Positions 26,563 through 35,031 of a DNA stretch of 46,400 nt are shown one piece after another. This DNA comes from Bacillota bacterium. GTDB taxonomy: Bacteria; Bacillota; Clostridia; Tissierellales; MES13. Made by a program: the position numbers and the translations under genes. Each line of letters starts with the position of its first letter. Positions within the stretch are counted from its first letter, which is position 1. The stretch is from the NCBI GenBank assembly GCA_009711765.1, contig VEND01000034.1:1-46400 (forward strand), written 5' to 3'. The notes below the pieces were generated by a model, which saw only the letters and a program-made list of their open reading frames with translations, searched no databases and was not told the origin of the DNA.

Positions 26563-28320
26563 ATGAAAAGAACAAAGATTGTATGTACATTAGGTCCAGC
26601 TAGTGAAGAAGAAAATATAGTAAAGAATCTTATAAAAAATGGACTTAATGTAGCTAGGATGAATTTTTCCCATGGTAATCATGATGAACACAGAAAAAGA
26701 ATTGACCTTGTAAAAAGGATAAGAAAAGAATTAGATTCTCCAGTGGCGATAATGTTAGATACTAAAGGTCCAGAAATAAGAACAGGAAATTTCAAAGAAG
26801 GTTTTGTAGAATTAGAAGAAGGTCAAGAGTTTATAGTAACTTCTAAGGATGTAATAGGAAATGATAATTTATGTCCTATTACATACAAAGGGTTAGCAAA
26901 TGATGTAGTAAAACATGATATTATTTTAATCGATGATGGTTTAATAGAGTTAGAAGTGTTAGAGGTATTAAATGATACAGATATAAAATGTATTGTAAAA
27001 AATGCTGGAACAGTTAAAAATAAAAAGGGAGTTAATGTACCTGGAGTAAAGGTAAATTTACCAGCACTAACAGATAAGGATAAATCTGATATTAAATTTG
27101 GTATTGAAAATAACATAGATTATATAGCAGCATCCTTTATAAGAAAGGCAGCTGATGTGATAGCTATAAGAAAAGTATTAGAAGAAAATGACGCAGGATA
27201 TGTAGATATTATTCCTAAGATAGAAAATCAAGAGGGTGTAGAAAATTTAGATGAAATAATTGAAGTATCAGATGGTATTATGGTAGCTAGGGGAGATTTA
27301 GGAGTTGAGATTCCTGCTGAAGAAGTACCTATGGTGCAAAAGAGGATAATAAGAAAATGTAACACAGCAGGAAAGCCAGTTATTACAGCAACTCAAATGC
27401 TAGATTCAATGATTAGAAATCCTAGACCTACTAGAGCAGAGGTAACTGATGTAGCTAATGCAATATTAGATGGAACTGATGCAATAATGCTTTCTGGAGA
27501 GACAGCAGCAGGTAAATATCCTGTTGAAGCAGTAATAACAATGTCAAATATAGCAAATAAAACTGAATCCTCACTAGATTATGATCATTTATTAAAAACT
27601 AAAACTAGAAAATCAGATGTAACTGTTACTAATGCGATAAGTCATGCAACTTGTAACACAGCACAGGATTTAGAAGCAACGGCAATCATAACAGCAACAT
27701 CATCTGGATATACAGCAAGGGCTGTTTCTAAATTTAGACCAGAAGCTCCTATTATTGCTTCTACTACAAGTGAAATGGTTATGAGAAAATTAGCTTTAGT
27801 ATGGGGAGTTTATCCTATCATAGCAGAAGAAACAAATTCTACTGATGAGATAATAGAAGTGGCAGTTGATGGTTCACTTAAAAAAGGTTTAATTAAAGAT
27901 GGAGACTTAGTAGTTGTTACTGCTGGGGTACCTGTAGGAGTAGCAGGAAGTACTAACTTAATTAAAGTTCATATTGTAGGAGATGTTTTAATTAAGGGTA
28001 CAGGAATTGGTAATGCTTCTGCTACAGGAAGAGTATGTGTTGTAAATAACAGTGAAGAAGCAAAAGCTAAGTTTAGAGAGGGAGATATTTTAGTAAGTGT
28101 AGGAACGGATAAAGAAATGGTTAAATACATGGAAAAATCTTCAGCTATTATAACTGAAAAGGGAGGATTAACATCCCACGCAGCAGTAGTTGGACTAACA
28201 ATTGGAAAGCCTACTATCGTTGGAACAGAAAAAGCTACTAGTGAGTTAAGGGATGGAACTGTAGTTACTGTAGATAGTATAAGAGGATTAGTATATAAAG
28301 GAGAAACTAAAGTATTATAA
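26563..28320 (+). CDS. pyk: Pyruvate kinase with C-terminal PEP-utiliser-type domain
   Basis: A 585-residue pyruvate kinase, transferring phosphate from PEP to ADP. Core motifs: RTKIVCTLGPAS, ARMNFSHGNH, MLDTKGPEIRTG, the catalytic lysine region in IIPKIENQEGVENL, MVARGDLGVEI, and ATQMLDSMIRNPRPTRAE. After the usual ~475-residue enzyme, the protein continues with a swivelling PEP-utiliser-like domain (~477-585) containing GGLTSHAAVVG, as in Bacillus and Geobacillus enzymes. An in-frame GTG at 26551 overlaps the AGGAG ribosome site, so ATG 26563 is the better start. It is the second gene of the pfkA-pyk operon and is closed by a GNRA-loop terminator. Confidence 0.97.
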   Translation: MKRTKIVCTLGPASEEENIVKNLIKNGLNVARMNFSHGNHDEHRKRIDLVKRIRKELDSPVAIMLDTKGPEIRTGNFKEGFVELEEGQEFIVTSKDVIGNDNLCPITYKGLANDVVKHDIILIDDGLIELEVLEVLNDTDIKCIVKNAGTVKNKKGVNVPGVKVNLPALTDKDKSDIKFGIENNIDYIAASFIRKAADVIAIRKVLEENDAGYVDIIPKIENQEGVENLDEIIEVSDGIMVARGDLGVEIPAEEVPMVQKRIIRKCNTAGKPVITATQMLDSMIRNPRPTRAEVTDVANAILDGTDAIMLSGETAAGKYPVEAVITMSNIANKTESSLDYDHLLKTKTRKSDVTVTNAISHATCNTAQDLEATAIITATSSGYTARAVSKFRPEAPIIASTTSEMVMRKLALVWGVYPIIAEETNSTDEIIEVAVDGSLKKGLIKDGDLVVVTAGVPVGVAGSTNLIKVHIVGDVLIKGTGIGNASATGRVCVVNNSEEAKAKFREGDILVSVGTDKEMVKYMEKSSAIITEKGGLTSHAAVVGLTIGKPTIVGTEKATSELRDGTVVTVDSIRGLVYKGETKVL

Positions 28321-28324
28321 TTTT

Positions 28325-28353
28325 AAAGGTAGTGGAAACACTACCTTTTCTTT
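28325..28353 (+). terminator. Terminator of pfkA-pyk
   Basis: AAAGGTAGTG (28325-28334) and CACTACCTTT (28339-28348) form a perfect 10-bp stem closed by a GAAA tetraloop, with T residues after it. Confidence 0.93.
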
Positions 28354-28409
28354 ATTGCTTAAAATTGATATAATTACTATATACTGTTTATAAACTGGAG
28401 GTATTTTTT

Positions 28410-28826
28410 ATGATAAATGAAACTACAATAAAAGCAAGATATTCAGAAACTGATCAAATGGGAATAATATATCATGCAAATTATTTTTCTTGGTTTGAAA
28501 TAGGAAGAACAGAATTTTTAAGAAGTTTAGGGATGGAATATAAGGAACTTGAAAATAAGGATGTATTATTACCGGTAATAGATGTGGGATGTAAATATAA
28601 AGTGGCAGCTAAATACGATGATGAAATTATAATAAAAACAAAATTAGATAATTTAAAAGGAGTTAAAATTAAATTTTTCTATGAAATAGTAAGAAAAAAG
28701 GATGATAAACTTTTAGCTGAAGGATATACACAACATGCCTTTGTAGATAAAGATTTAAAACCAGTGAACTTTAGAAAAAATTTCAAAGAAGCTTGGGATA
28801 GATTAAAAGAGGTTAATGAAAATTAA
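28410..28826 (+). CDS. YbgC/FadM-like acyl-CoA thioesterase (4-hydroxybenzoyl-CoA thioesterase fold)
   Basis: A 138-residue hot-dog-fold thioesterase. The catalytic signature RYSETDQMGIIYHANYFSWF (residues 10-29, with the Asp of TDxMGxxYHxNY) is typical of the YbgC/FadM family, which hydrolyses short- to medium-chain acyl-CoAs. The substrate here is not determined. GGAGG lies seven bases before the ATG. It is followed 17 bp later by fxsA, so the two are likely co-transcribed, and possibly also with the aldo/keto reductase. Confidence 0.88.
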   Translation: MINETTIKARYSETDQMGIIYHANYFSWFEIGRTEFLRSLGMEYKELENKDVLLPVIDVGCKYKVAAKYDDEIIIKTKLDNLKGVKIKFFYEIVRKKDDKLLAEGYTQHAFVDKDLKPVNFRKNFKEAWDRLKEVNEN

Positions 28827-28843
28827 AATTAAGGTGGGATAAC

Positions 28844-29236
28844 ATGTTAGCTAAACTTATTTTATTATTTACTATAACTCCTATAGTTGAACTTTATATA
28901 CTTTTTCAATTAGCAGATGTTACAACTCCATTAACAACTGTCGGGTTAGTATTAATTACAGGTATAGCAGGGGCATATCTTGCAAAATCTGAAGGAAGGC
29001 TAATTTTATCTAAGATAAAATTAGAATTAAATAGTGGTAGAGTTCCTGGAAATCAGTTATTAAATGGATTATGTGTATTAATAGGAGGCGCACTTTTATT
29101 AACGCCAGGAATAATAACTGACATATTAGGTTTTACTTTAGTTATTCCAGGTACTAGAGAGATTTATAAAAGTATTATAAAAAGAAAATTCAAACGAATG
29201 ATAGAAGAAGGAAATATCAACATTTATTTTAGATAA
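28844..29236 (+). CDS. fxsA: FxsA family membrane protein
   Basis: A 130-residue integral membrane protein of the FxsA family, named for suppression of F-plasmid exclusion of phage T7 in E. coli; the cellular role is unknown. The pattern is characteristic: LLFTITPIVELYILFQLAD, then GLVLITGIAGAYLAKSEG, and LLNGLCVLIGGALLLTPGIITDILG, giving three or four membrane helices and a basic cytoplasmic tail. In Bacillus an fxsA-like gene also follows pfkA-pyk, so the neighbourhood supports the assignment. Confidence 0.9.
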   Translation: MLAKLILLFTITPIVELYILFQLADVTTPLTTVGLVLITGIAGAYLAKSEGRLILSKIKLELNSGRVPGNQLLNGLCVLIGGALLLTPGIITDILGFTLVIPGTREIYKSIIKRKFKRMIEEGNINIYFR

Positions 29237-29259
29237 ACATAAATATTTAGGAGGTAGTT

Positions 29260-30270
29260 ATGTTAAAAAGAATTTTAGGAAAAACGGAATTCGAAGTTTC
29301 AGTAATAGGTTTTGGGGGTATACCTATACAAAAGGTAGATAAAGATACAGCAATAAAACTAATAACTAAAGCTAGTGAAGAAGGTATTAATTTTATAGAT
29401 ACTGCTACTGGATATGGAAAGAGTGAAGAGTTAATAGGTTATGGAATTGAAAGTGTCGGAAGAGAAAAATGGATAGTTGCAACAAAATGCCCTGTTCGTG
29501 ATTATGAAGGAATGAAAGAAAAAATAAAAGAAAGTCTAGATAAGTTAAAAGTAGATTGTATAGATCTTTATCAATTACATAATGTAAAAACTAAAGAACA
29601 ATACAATAAAGTTATGGGAGAAGATGGTGCACTTAAAGCTTTAAAAGAAGCAAAGGAAAATGGACTAATTAAAGAAATAGGTATTACAAGTCATGATTTA
29701 CATATACTTGAAAAAGCAGTGGAAACTGAGGAGTTTTCAACGATACAATTTCCATATAATCCAGTTGAAACAAGAGCAGAGACTTTATTTAAAAGAGCTA
29801 ATGAATTAAATATAGGTGTAATAGTAATGAAACCTATAGCCGGTGGGGCTATAACTAATGTTAATTATTCCCTTAGGTTTATACTTGAAAATGAAGATGT
29901 AACTACAGTTATCCCAGGTATGAAAGAAATAAAACATATAGAAGATAATGCAAGTGTAGGAAATAAATATGTAGCTTTATCTAGTGAAGAAAGAAATATT
30001 TTATTAGATGAAGCTAAAGAACTAGGAACTGAGTTTTGTAGAAGATGTGGTTATTGTCAGCCTTGTCCACAAGGGATAGATATAGCATCTCAATTTGTAT
30101 TAGAGGGTTACTTATTAAGATATGATCTAGAAAAATGGGCTAAAAAAAGGTATAGTGGTCTAGAACATACTGCAGATGAATGTATAGAGTGTGGAGAATG
30201 TGAAAATAAGTGTCCTTATGACTTACCTATAAGGGAAATGTTAAAAAGAGTGAATAAAAACTTTAGCTAA
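29260..30270 (+). CDS. Aldo/keto reductase with C-terminal two-[4Fe-4S] ferredoxin domain
   Basis: A 336-residue oxidoreductase. The first ~265 residues form an aldo/keto-reductase barrel: ISVIGFGGIP-like VSVIGFGGIPIQ, FIDTATGYGKSEELIG (catalytic Asp/Tyr), DLYQLHNV (His) and VMKPIAGGAI. The tail has two 4Fe-4S motifs, CRRCGYCQPCPQG and CIECGECENKCPYDLP. Such fusions are common in anaerobes; the ferredoxin part may supply electrons in place of NADPH, which is inference, and the substrate is unknown. GGAGG precedes the ATG. It ends the run begun by the thioesterase and is closed by a strong terminator. Confidence 0.92.
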   Translation: MLKRILGKTEFEVSVIGFGGIPIQKVDKDTAIKLITKASEEGINFIDTATGYGKSEELIGYGIESVGREKWIVATKCPVRDYEGMKEKIKESLDKLKVDCIDLYQLHNVKTKEQYNKVMGEDGALKALKEAKENGLIKEIGITSHDLHILEKAVETEEFSTIQFPYNPVETRAETLFKRANELNIGVIVMKPIAGGAITNVNYSLRFILENEDVTTVIPGMKEIKHIEDNASVGNKYVALSSEERNILLDEAKELGTEFCRRCGYCQPCPQGIDIASQFVLEGYLLRYDLEKWAKKRYSGLEHTADECIECGECENKCPYDLPIREMLKRVNKNFS

Positions 30271-30348
30271 TTGTATAATTATATACATATTGGTTAAAAT
30301 TGTATAATACCATTAAAAGAATAATGGGCAAACTGATTCTTATTTTTA

Positions 30349-30379
30349 GGCACACCCTTTTGGGTGTGCCCCTTTTTTT
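30349..30379 (+). terminator. Terminator of the aldo/keto reductase gene
   Basis: GGCACACCC (30349-30357) and GGGTGTGCC (30362-30370) form a perfect GC-rich stem with a TTTT loop, then CC and seven T. It faces the convergent GerMN gene; the minus-strand flank lacks a T-run. Confidence 0.94.
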
Positions 30380-31697
30380 AATTAACTTCAGGATTTATAT
30401 ATAATGGTCTTTTAAGTGGTTTTTCTAGATTAATTCCTGCAAAAGTTTTAATAGTTTTGTTATTTATAAGGATTTTAATTTCTTTAATATCTTTTATACT
30501 TGTAAATGAATAAAGAATAGAATCTAGCATTAGTAGTTTTAAGTTATCATCTTTATAAAAGGATTTAAACTTATCATTGAAATTAAGAGTTAAAGTATTA
30601 TCTGCATAATTATAATTGATAAGTTCTATACCTTTAGGTATAGGGTTCCAAAGATGTTTAACGTTATAGTTTTTTAATGCATCAAACATTTTTTCAACCT
30701 TAGTATTTAAAGTATCTTCTTTAGTAAATACATCTAGTTTACAGTCAACTAAAAAGTATCTCTTTGGTGTATTATAAGCTAAATATAATCTATTATTAAA
30801 ATCTATATCTATAGGTTTATTAACAACTTTTCCATTAAAAAATTTATCGTAAGTTGTATTATCAATTGTGAATTTAATAGTTTTTACTTTCTTATTTGAA
30901 CCTATTGATTTAAGCATAGATGTCATTGCAGTTTTACTTAATAACTCATTTTTAGTATATTTTTTTTCAGTTGAAGGAAGATTAATATAAGTTATATTTT
31001 TTCTTACTACATACTCAAAATCTCCTATAGGTGGTGTGTTGTTTAGACCTATATTAGCTTGAGGTCCTTTTTTTAATTCCTTTAGTGTTGTCGTTAGTGG
31101 TCTTTTATTTGTTTTTACAAAACGGGTTACACCAATTAATTGAGAAATGTTATAATCTTTACTAGGAAAAAATAATGTTAATCCCATTAAACCTTTAGGT
31201 GATTTATTTCTTGCTTTTATATATGGAACTTTACTTAAAAAGTTAACATTTAAGTTAATAGGAGTTATGTATTTAATATTATCTGAATTACTTTTAATGC
31301 GTAGTCTATAATTTCCATTTGGTAAATTTAATTGGTTTTGTGATATATTAATGGTAGTGGTATATGGATTAGATTTTGTTAGTTTAAGTTTATTAGAGGA
31401 TATATTACCTGATTTTAATGTTTTAAATAGTGAATTGTTTTTATAGATTTCAATTTTAAATAACTTATTATCATTATAATTAAGCGTTTCATTTCCTATT
31501 GCTTTGTGGCTTATAGTCATCTCCTTTGGATTTGTTAAAAAATCCTTTGATTGAGTTGATAAATAAACTTTCTTATCATTATTATTTCCTAGGGTTTTTG
31601 TAGAATTTCCTTCAATAGGACTTTGATTGATAGGTATGCCCATGGCAATAACACAAATTAATGAAATAACTAATAAATTTTTAAAAAATCTTAGCAT
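30378..31697 (-). CDS. Exported protein with two GerMN domains
   Basis: A 439-residue secreted or membrane-attached protein. Residues 1-25 are a signal peptide-like segment (MLRFFKNLLVISLICVIAMG); the cysteine inside it is not in a convincing lipobox. Two GerMN repeats follow: ~165-300 (LTLFFPSKD...LKELKKGPQ...) and ~305-425 (RLYLAYNTPKRYFLVDC...NPIPKGIELINYNYADNTLTLNFND). The GerMN domain is known from the spore germination protein GerM and from LpqB-like proteins. The N-terminal ~140 residues resemble no family I recognise. The ATG follows AAGGGGG. Involvement in the spore or cell envelope is likely but not shown. Confidence 0.8.
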   Translation of the reverse strand: MLRFFKNLLVISLICVIAMGIPINQSPIEGNSTKTLGNNNDKKVYLSTQSKDFLTNPKEMTISHKAIGNETLNYNDNKLFKIEIYKNNSLFKTLKSGNISSNKLKLTKSNPYTTTINISQNQLNLPNGNYRLRIKSNSDNIKYITPINLNVNFLSKVPYIKARNKSPKGLMGLTLFFPSKDYNISQLIGVTRFVKTNKRPLTTTLKELKKGPQANIGLNNTPPIGDFEYVVRKNITYINLPSTEKKYTKNELLSKTAMTSMLKSIGSNKKVKTIKFTIDNTTYDKFFNGKVVNKPIDIDFNNRLYLAYNTPKRYFLVDCKLDVFTKEDTLNTKVEKMFDALKNYNVKHLWNPIPKGIELINYNYADNTLTLNFNDKFKSFYKDDNLKLLMLDSILYSFTSIKDIKEIKILINNKTIKTFAGINLEKPLKRPLYINPEVN

Positions 31698-31883
31698 TCG
31701 ATTCCCCCTTTAATAGCTTGTCTCTCTTATATACTATTTTATAATAAAGACAAGCAAAAATAAATGTTTATCGTAGGATAAAAAATGACAAATAATAGCT
31801 TATATGGTAAATATATGACATAAATGTATATAAAACGAATGGAACATACAAAATTTATTCAAAATAAGTAAGGAGGCATTTAC

Positions 31884-33248
31884 ATGGATGTACCTGTTAA
31901 GAAAAATAAGAAATATAATCTTGAAGTTATAGATATTAATCATAGAGGTCAAGGAGTATGTAAAAAGGATGGTTTTGCAATTTTTGTAGGAAATGGGATT
32001 TTAGGAGATAAGGGAACAGTTAAAATTAATAAAGTTAAAAAAAATTATGCTGTTGGTGAAATGGTTAAAATAGCAAAACCATCAAAGCATAGAGTACTTC
32101 CTAAATGTCCTATATCTTATAATTGTGGAGGTTGTCAATTACAAGACTTAAATTATCAAAAACAATTAGATATTAAAACAGAAAGAGTAAAAAATGATAT
32201 GAAACGTATAGGTAAAATGGATGATATAATCATACACGATACATTAGGAATGGATGAGCCCTTTAGGTATAGAAATAAGGCTCAATTTCCAGTTAGAATG
32301 AGTAATAATAAGTTATCAATAGGTTTTTATAAAAGGGGAAGTCATGAAGTAGTAGATACAAAATCATGTGTTATACAACATAAAGCAAATGATAAGGTTA
32401 TTAAGTTAGTAAAAGACTTTATACAAAAATATAAAATCACTCCATATAATGAAAAAAGTAATACAGGTATCATAAGACACATACTAACTAAAGTTTCCTT
32501 TGCTACAGGGGATTTAATGGTTGTTATTATTACTAATGGAAGGAATATACCATATAAAGATAAACTAATAAAAACATTAACAGATAAAATACCTAATATA
32601 AAAAGCATTATTCAAAACATAAACAATAGAAAAAGCAATGTAATATTAGGAGGAGAAACTAAATTACTATATGGCGATGAAAAAATTATAGATTATATAG
32701 GAGATTTAAAATTTAAAATATCAGCAAAGTCTTTTTATCAAGTAAATCCTATACAAACTAAAGTTTTATATCAAAAGGCTTTAGAATATGCAAATTTAAC
32801 AGGAAATGAAACTGTATTTGACTTATATTGTGGTATTGGAACAATTTCTTTGTTTCTATCAAAGAAAGCAAAAAAAGTTTATGGTATTGAAGTTGTAAAA
32901 GAAGCAATATTAGATGCTAAAGAAAATGCAAAGGAAAATAATATAAACAATACAGAGTTTTATGACGGGACAGCTGAGGAAATTTTTCCTAAGCTTTATA
33001 ATAAAGGAGTAAGTGCAGATGTTGTAGTAATTGACCCACCAAGAAAGGGATGCGATGAAGCTGTTTTAGATACAATAGTAAAAATGAAACCTAAGAGGGT
33101 TGTATATGTATCTTGTAATCCAGCAACATTAGCCCGTGATTTAAAATACTTAAATGAAAGTGATTATATAACTAAAGAAATTCAACCAGTAGATATGTTT
33201 CCCCACACTATGCATGTAGAGTGTGTTGCACTGATAGAGAGGAAATAG
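31884..33248 (+). CDS. rlmD: 23S rRNA (uracil-5-)-methyltransferase, RlmD/RumA-RlmCD type, first copy
   Basis: A 454-residue S-adenosylmethionine-dependent RNA m5U methyltransferase. An N-terminal TRAM domain (~10-65) is followed by the Fe-S motif CPISYNCGGCQLQ with a later cysteine in KSCVIQ. The C-terminal methylase domain has FQ.NP-like SFYQVNPIQT, motif I FDLYCGIGTISLFLS, motif IV VVIDPPRKG and the catalytic cysteine in YVSCNPATLARD. In Gram-positives this family (RlmCD) methylates U747 and/or U1939 of 23S rRNA. Which position this copy modifies is not decidable. AAGGAGG precedes the ATG; a paralogue follows 81 bp later. Confidence 0.93.
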   Translation: MDVPVKKNKKYNLEVIDINHRGQGVCKKDGFAIFVGNGILGDKGTVKINKVKKNYAVGEMVKIAKPSKHRVLPKCPISYNCGGCQLQDLNYQKQLDIKTERVKNDMKRIGKMDDIIIHDTLGMDEPFRYRNKAQFPVRMSNNKLSIGFYKRGSHEVVDTKSCVIQHKANDKVIKLVKDFIQKYKITPYNEKSNTGIIRHILTKVSFATGDLMVVIITNGRNIPYKDKLIKTLTDKIPNIKSIIQNINNRKSNVILGGETKLLYGDEKIIDYIGDLKFKISAKSFYQVNPIQTKVLYQKALEYANLTGNETVFDLYCGIGTISLFLSKKAKKVYGIEVVKEAILDAKENAKENNINNTEFYDGTAEEIFPKLYNKGVSADVVVIDPPRKGCDEAVLDTIVKMKPKRVVYVSCNPATLARDLKYLNESDYITKEIQPVDMFPHTMHVECVALIERK

Positions 33249-33329
33249 GATAATTCCACGATGAGAAAACAGTAAAATATAATTAATTTTATGTATTTAA
33301 TACTAAAAATAACTTAAGGATGATAGTTT

Positions 33330-34706
33330 ATGAAAAAAAATAAGAAAAAGAAAAAAAATCGAAAAAAGAGAAAATCTAATAAAAAATTAAAGGTTGATTG
33401 TATATCCACAGATAGACAAGGTAAAGGTATCATTAAAATCAATAAGAAGAAAGTTTCTGTTCCTAATTTAATAGAGGGGGAAAAAGCACTTGTAGAAGTT
33501 AGAAAAAAAAGAAATTATACGACTGCAAGGGTAAAGAATATTGAGAAAAAATCTAAGGATAGAATAGTACCAAAGTGTCCACATTTTCATCAATGTGGTG
33601 GCTGTCACTTGCAACATATGAAATATGAAGCACAAGCTAAATTCAAAGAGAAAATTGTTAAGGAGTTATTGGGTAAGTATGGTAAAATAAATGAAATTAT
33701 TACTATGGATAAACCCTATGATTACCGTAATAAAATCCACTCAACTCTTAGTAGAGGTAAAGGGGGAGAAATTGTTTCAGGGATATATCAACAGTATAGT
33801 CATAAAGTTGTAGCTATAGACCGATGTATTATTCAAGATCCCAGAGCAGATAGAATTATTAAGTCTATTCGTAAACTAATGAAGTCATTTAAATTAAGAC
33901 CCTATGATGAAGATTCTAAAAAGGGATTTTTACGACATATATTAGTAAAAACAGGCTATTTAAGTGGAGAAATTATGGTTGCTTTGGTTGTTTCATCTAA
34001 AATATTTCCTTCGAAAAAGAAATTTATTAAAGCATTACTTAAAAAGCACCCTGAAATTACAACAATTGTAATGAATATAAACAATCGAAAAACTAGTGTA
34101 GTTCTTGGGAAAGTTGAAAAGGTATTATATGGAAAAGGATTTATAGAAGATACATTATGCGGTTGTATTTTTCAAATTTCACTTAAGTCTTTTTATCAAG
34201 TTAATCCTGTTCAGACAGAAAAACTATATAATAAAGCGATAGATATGGCAAAACTTGATACCAATGACGTGGTCCTTGATGCATATTGTGGTATTGGTAC
34301 CATATCATTAATTTTAAGTGATAAAGTCAAAAAAGTTATTGGAGTAGAACTTAATCAAGACGCTGTAAAAGATGCAATAAAAAATGCTAAAAGAAATAAA
34401 ATTAAAAACGTACGTTTTTATCAAAGTGATGCTGGTAAATTTATGGTTAGAATGGCAAATAGAAAAGAACAAGTTGATACAGTCTTTATGGATCCCCCTC
34501 GAAGTGGTAGTACTGAAAAATTTTTACATTCAATAGTTAAGCTTAATCCTAAAAAGGTTATATATATTTCTTGTAATCCAGTAACCCAAGAAAGGGATTT
34601 AAAATATTTAACTAAACATGGATACAAAGTTAAAGAGATACAGCCTGTAGATATGTTTCCACATACTTATCACGTGGAGACAGTCGTGTTGATAGAGAAA
34701 AAATAG
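33330..34706 (+). CDS. 23S rRNA (uracil-5-)-methyltransferase, RlmD/RumA type, second copy with Lys-rich N-terminus
   Basis: A 458-residue paralogue of the preceding gene with the same TRAM, Fe-S (CPHFHQCGGCHLQ) and methylase motifs (SFYQVNPVQT, LDAYCGIGTISLILS, FMDPPRSGS, YISCNPVTQERD). The first 21 residues are extraordinarily basic (13 Lys and 2 Arg), plausibly an RNA-binding tail. Arginine CGN codons are much commoner than in the core genes, hinting at a separate origin. The last codons (HVETVVLIEKK) recur as orphan copies at 37,994 and 39,446, so the 3' end may be an integration target. It is closed by its own terminator. The substrate uridine is unknown. Confidence 0.9.
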   Translation: MKKNKKKKKNRKKRKSNKKLKVDCISTDRQGKGIIKINKKKVSVPNLIEGEKALVEVRKKRNYTTARVKNIEKKSKDRIVPKCPHFHQCGGCHLQHMKYEAQAKFKEKIVKELLGKYGKINEIITMDKPYDYRNKIHSTLSRGKGGEIVSGIYQQYSHKVVAIDRCIIQDPRADRIIKSIRKLMKSFKLRPYDEDSKKGFLRHILVKTGYLSGEIMVALVVSSKIFPSKKKFIKALLKKHPEITTIVMNINNRKTSVVLGKVEKVLYGKGFIEDTLCGCIFQISLKSFYQVNPVQTEKLYNKAIDMAKLDTNDVVLDAYCGIGTISLILSDKVKKVIGVELNQDAVKDAIKNAKRNKIKNVRFYQSDAGKFMVRMANRKEQVDTVFMDPPRSGSTEKFLHSIVKLNPKKVIYISCNPVTQERDLKYLTKHGYKVKEIQPVDMFPHTYHVETVVLIEKK

Positions 34707-34718
34707 GTTAAAATCAAG
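34671..34718 (+). repeat. rlmD 3'-end repeat, copy A (in the intact gene)
   Basis: The codons for HVETVVLIEKK, the TAG stop and the following GTTAAAATCAAG recur, diverged, at 37,994-38,040, and the coding part recurs at 39,446-39,478. All copies are in the same orientation. Confidence 0.7.
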
Positions 34719-34760
34719 TCTTTCAAGAGATTTTGAGTGAATTTAATAGTAGAATATGTG

Positions 34761-34793
34761 CTTCCTCAGACGGATGTTTGGGGAAGTTTTTTT
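34761..34793 (+). terminator. Terminator of the second rlmD copy
   Basis: CTTCCTCAGAC (34761-34771) pairs with GTTTGGGGAAG (34776-34786), with two G-T wobbles, closed by GGAT and followed by seven T. Confidence 0.88.
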
Positions 34794-34959
34794 ATGCAGG
34801 TCTTACTTTTGCGCGGAAATACATAAATGTGCAAAAATAGAAGGGATTTTTTATTTATTAAGTATAGTGAAAGTGAGTGTTGTGTTTATTGAGATTGAAA
34901 AATAAGATAAATAAAGACGAAAATGGTGGTAGAGATCATATATTAAACTAAAATAAAAA

Positions 34960-34989
34960 TTGACAAAATGACACGTGTCATTGTATAAT
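34960..34989 (+). promoter_or_regulatory. Promoter of the Fe-S protein/TetR operon
   Basis: TTGACA (34960-34965), an 18-bp spacer and TATAAT (34984-34989). The spacer is almost completely occupied by an operator palindrome. Confidence 0.85.
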
Positions 34990-35016
34990 ATTAGTATAAT
35001 AATGACACATGTCATT
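34967..35016. promoter_or_regulatory. Two TetR-type operators
   Basis: AATGACACGTGTCATT (34967-34982) is a perfect 16-bp palindrome between the -35 and -10 boxes. AATGACACATGTCATT (35001-35016) has the same 7-bp arms and lies just downstream, before the ribosome site. The 34-bp offset and the position predict tight repression, most likely by the TetR protein encoded second in the operon. Confidence 0.8.
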
Positions 35017-35031
35017 ATAAGGAGGTATATA

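Noticed and set aside
34975..35031. N-terminal extension of the first Fe-S protein from a GTG at 34975
   Set aside because: It would start inside the operator and run through the -10 box; the AAGGAGG site positions ATG 35032 as the start.
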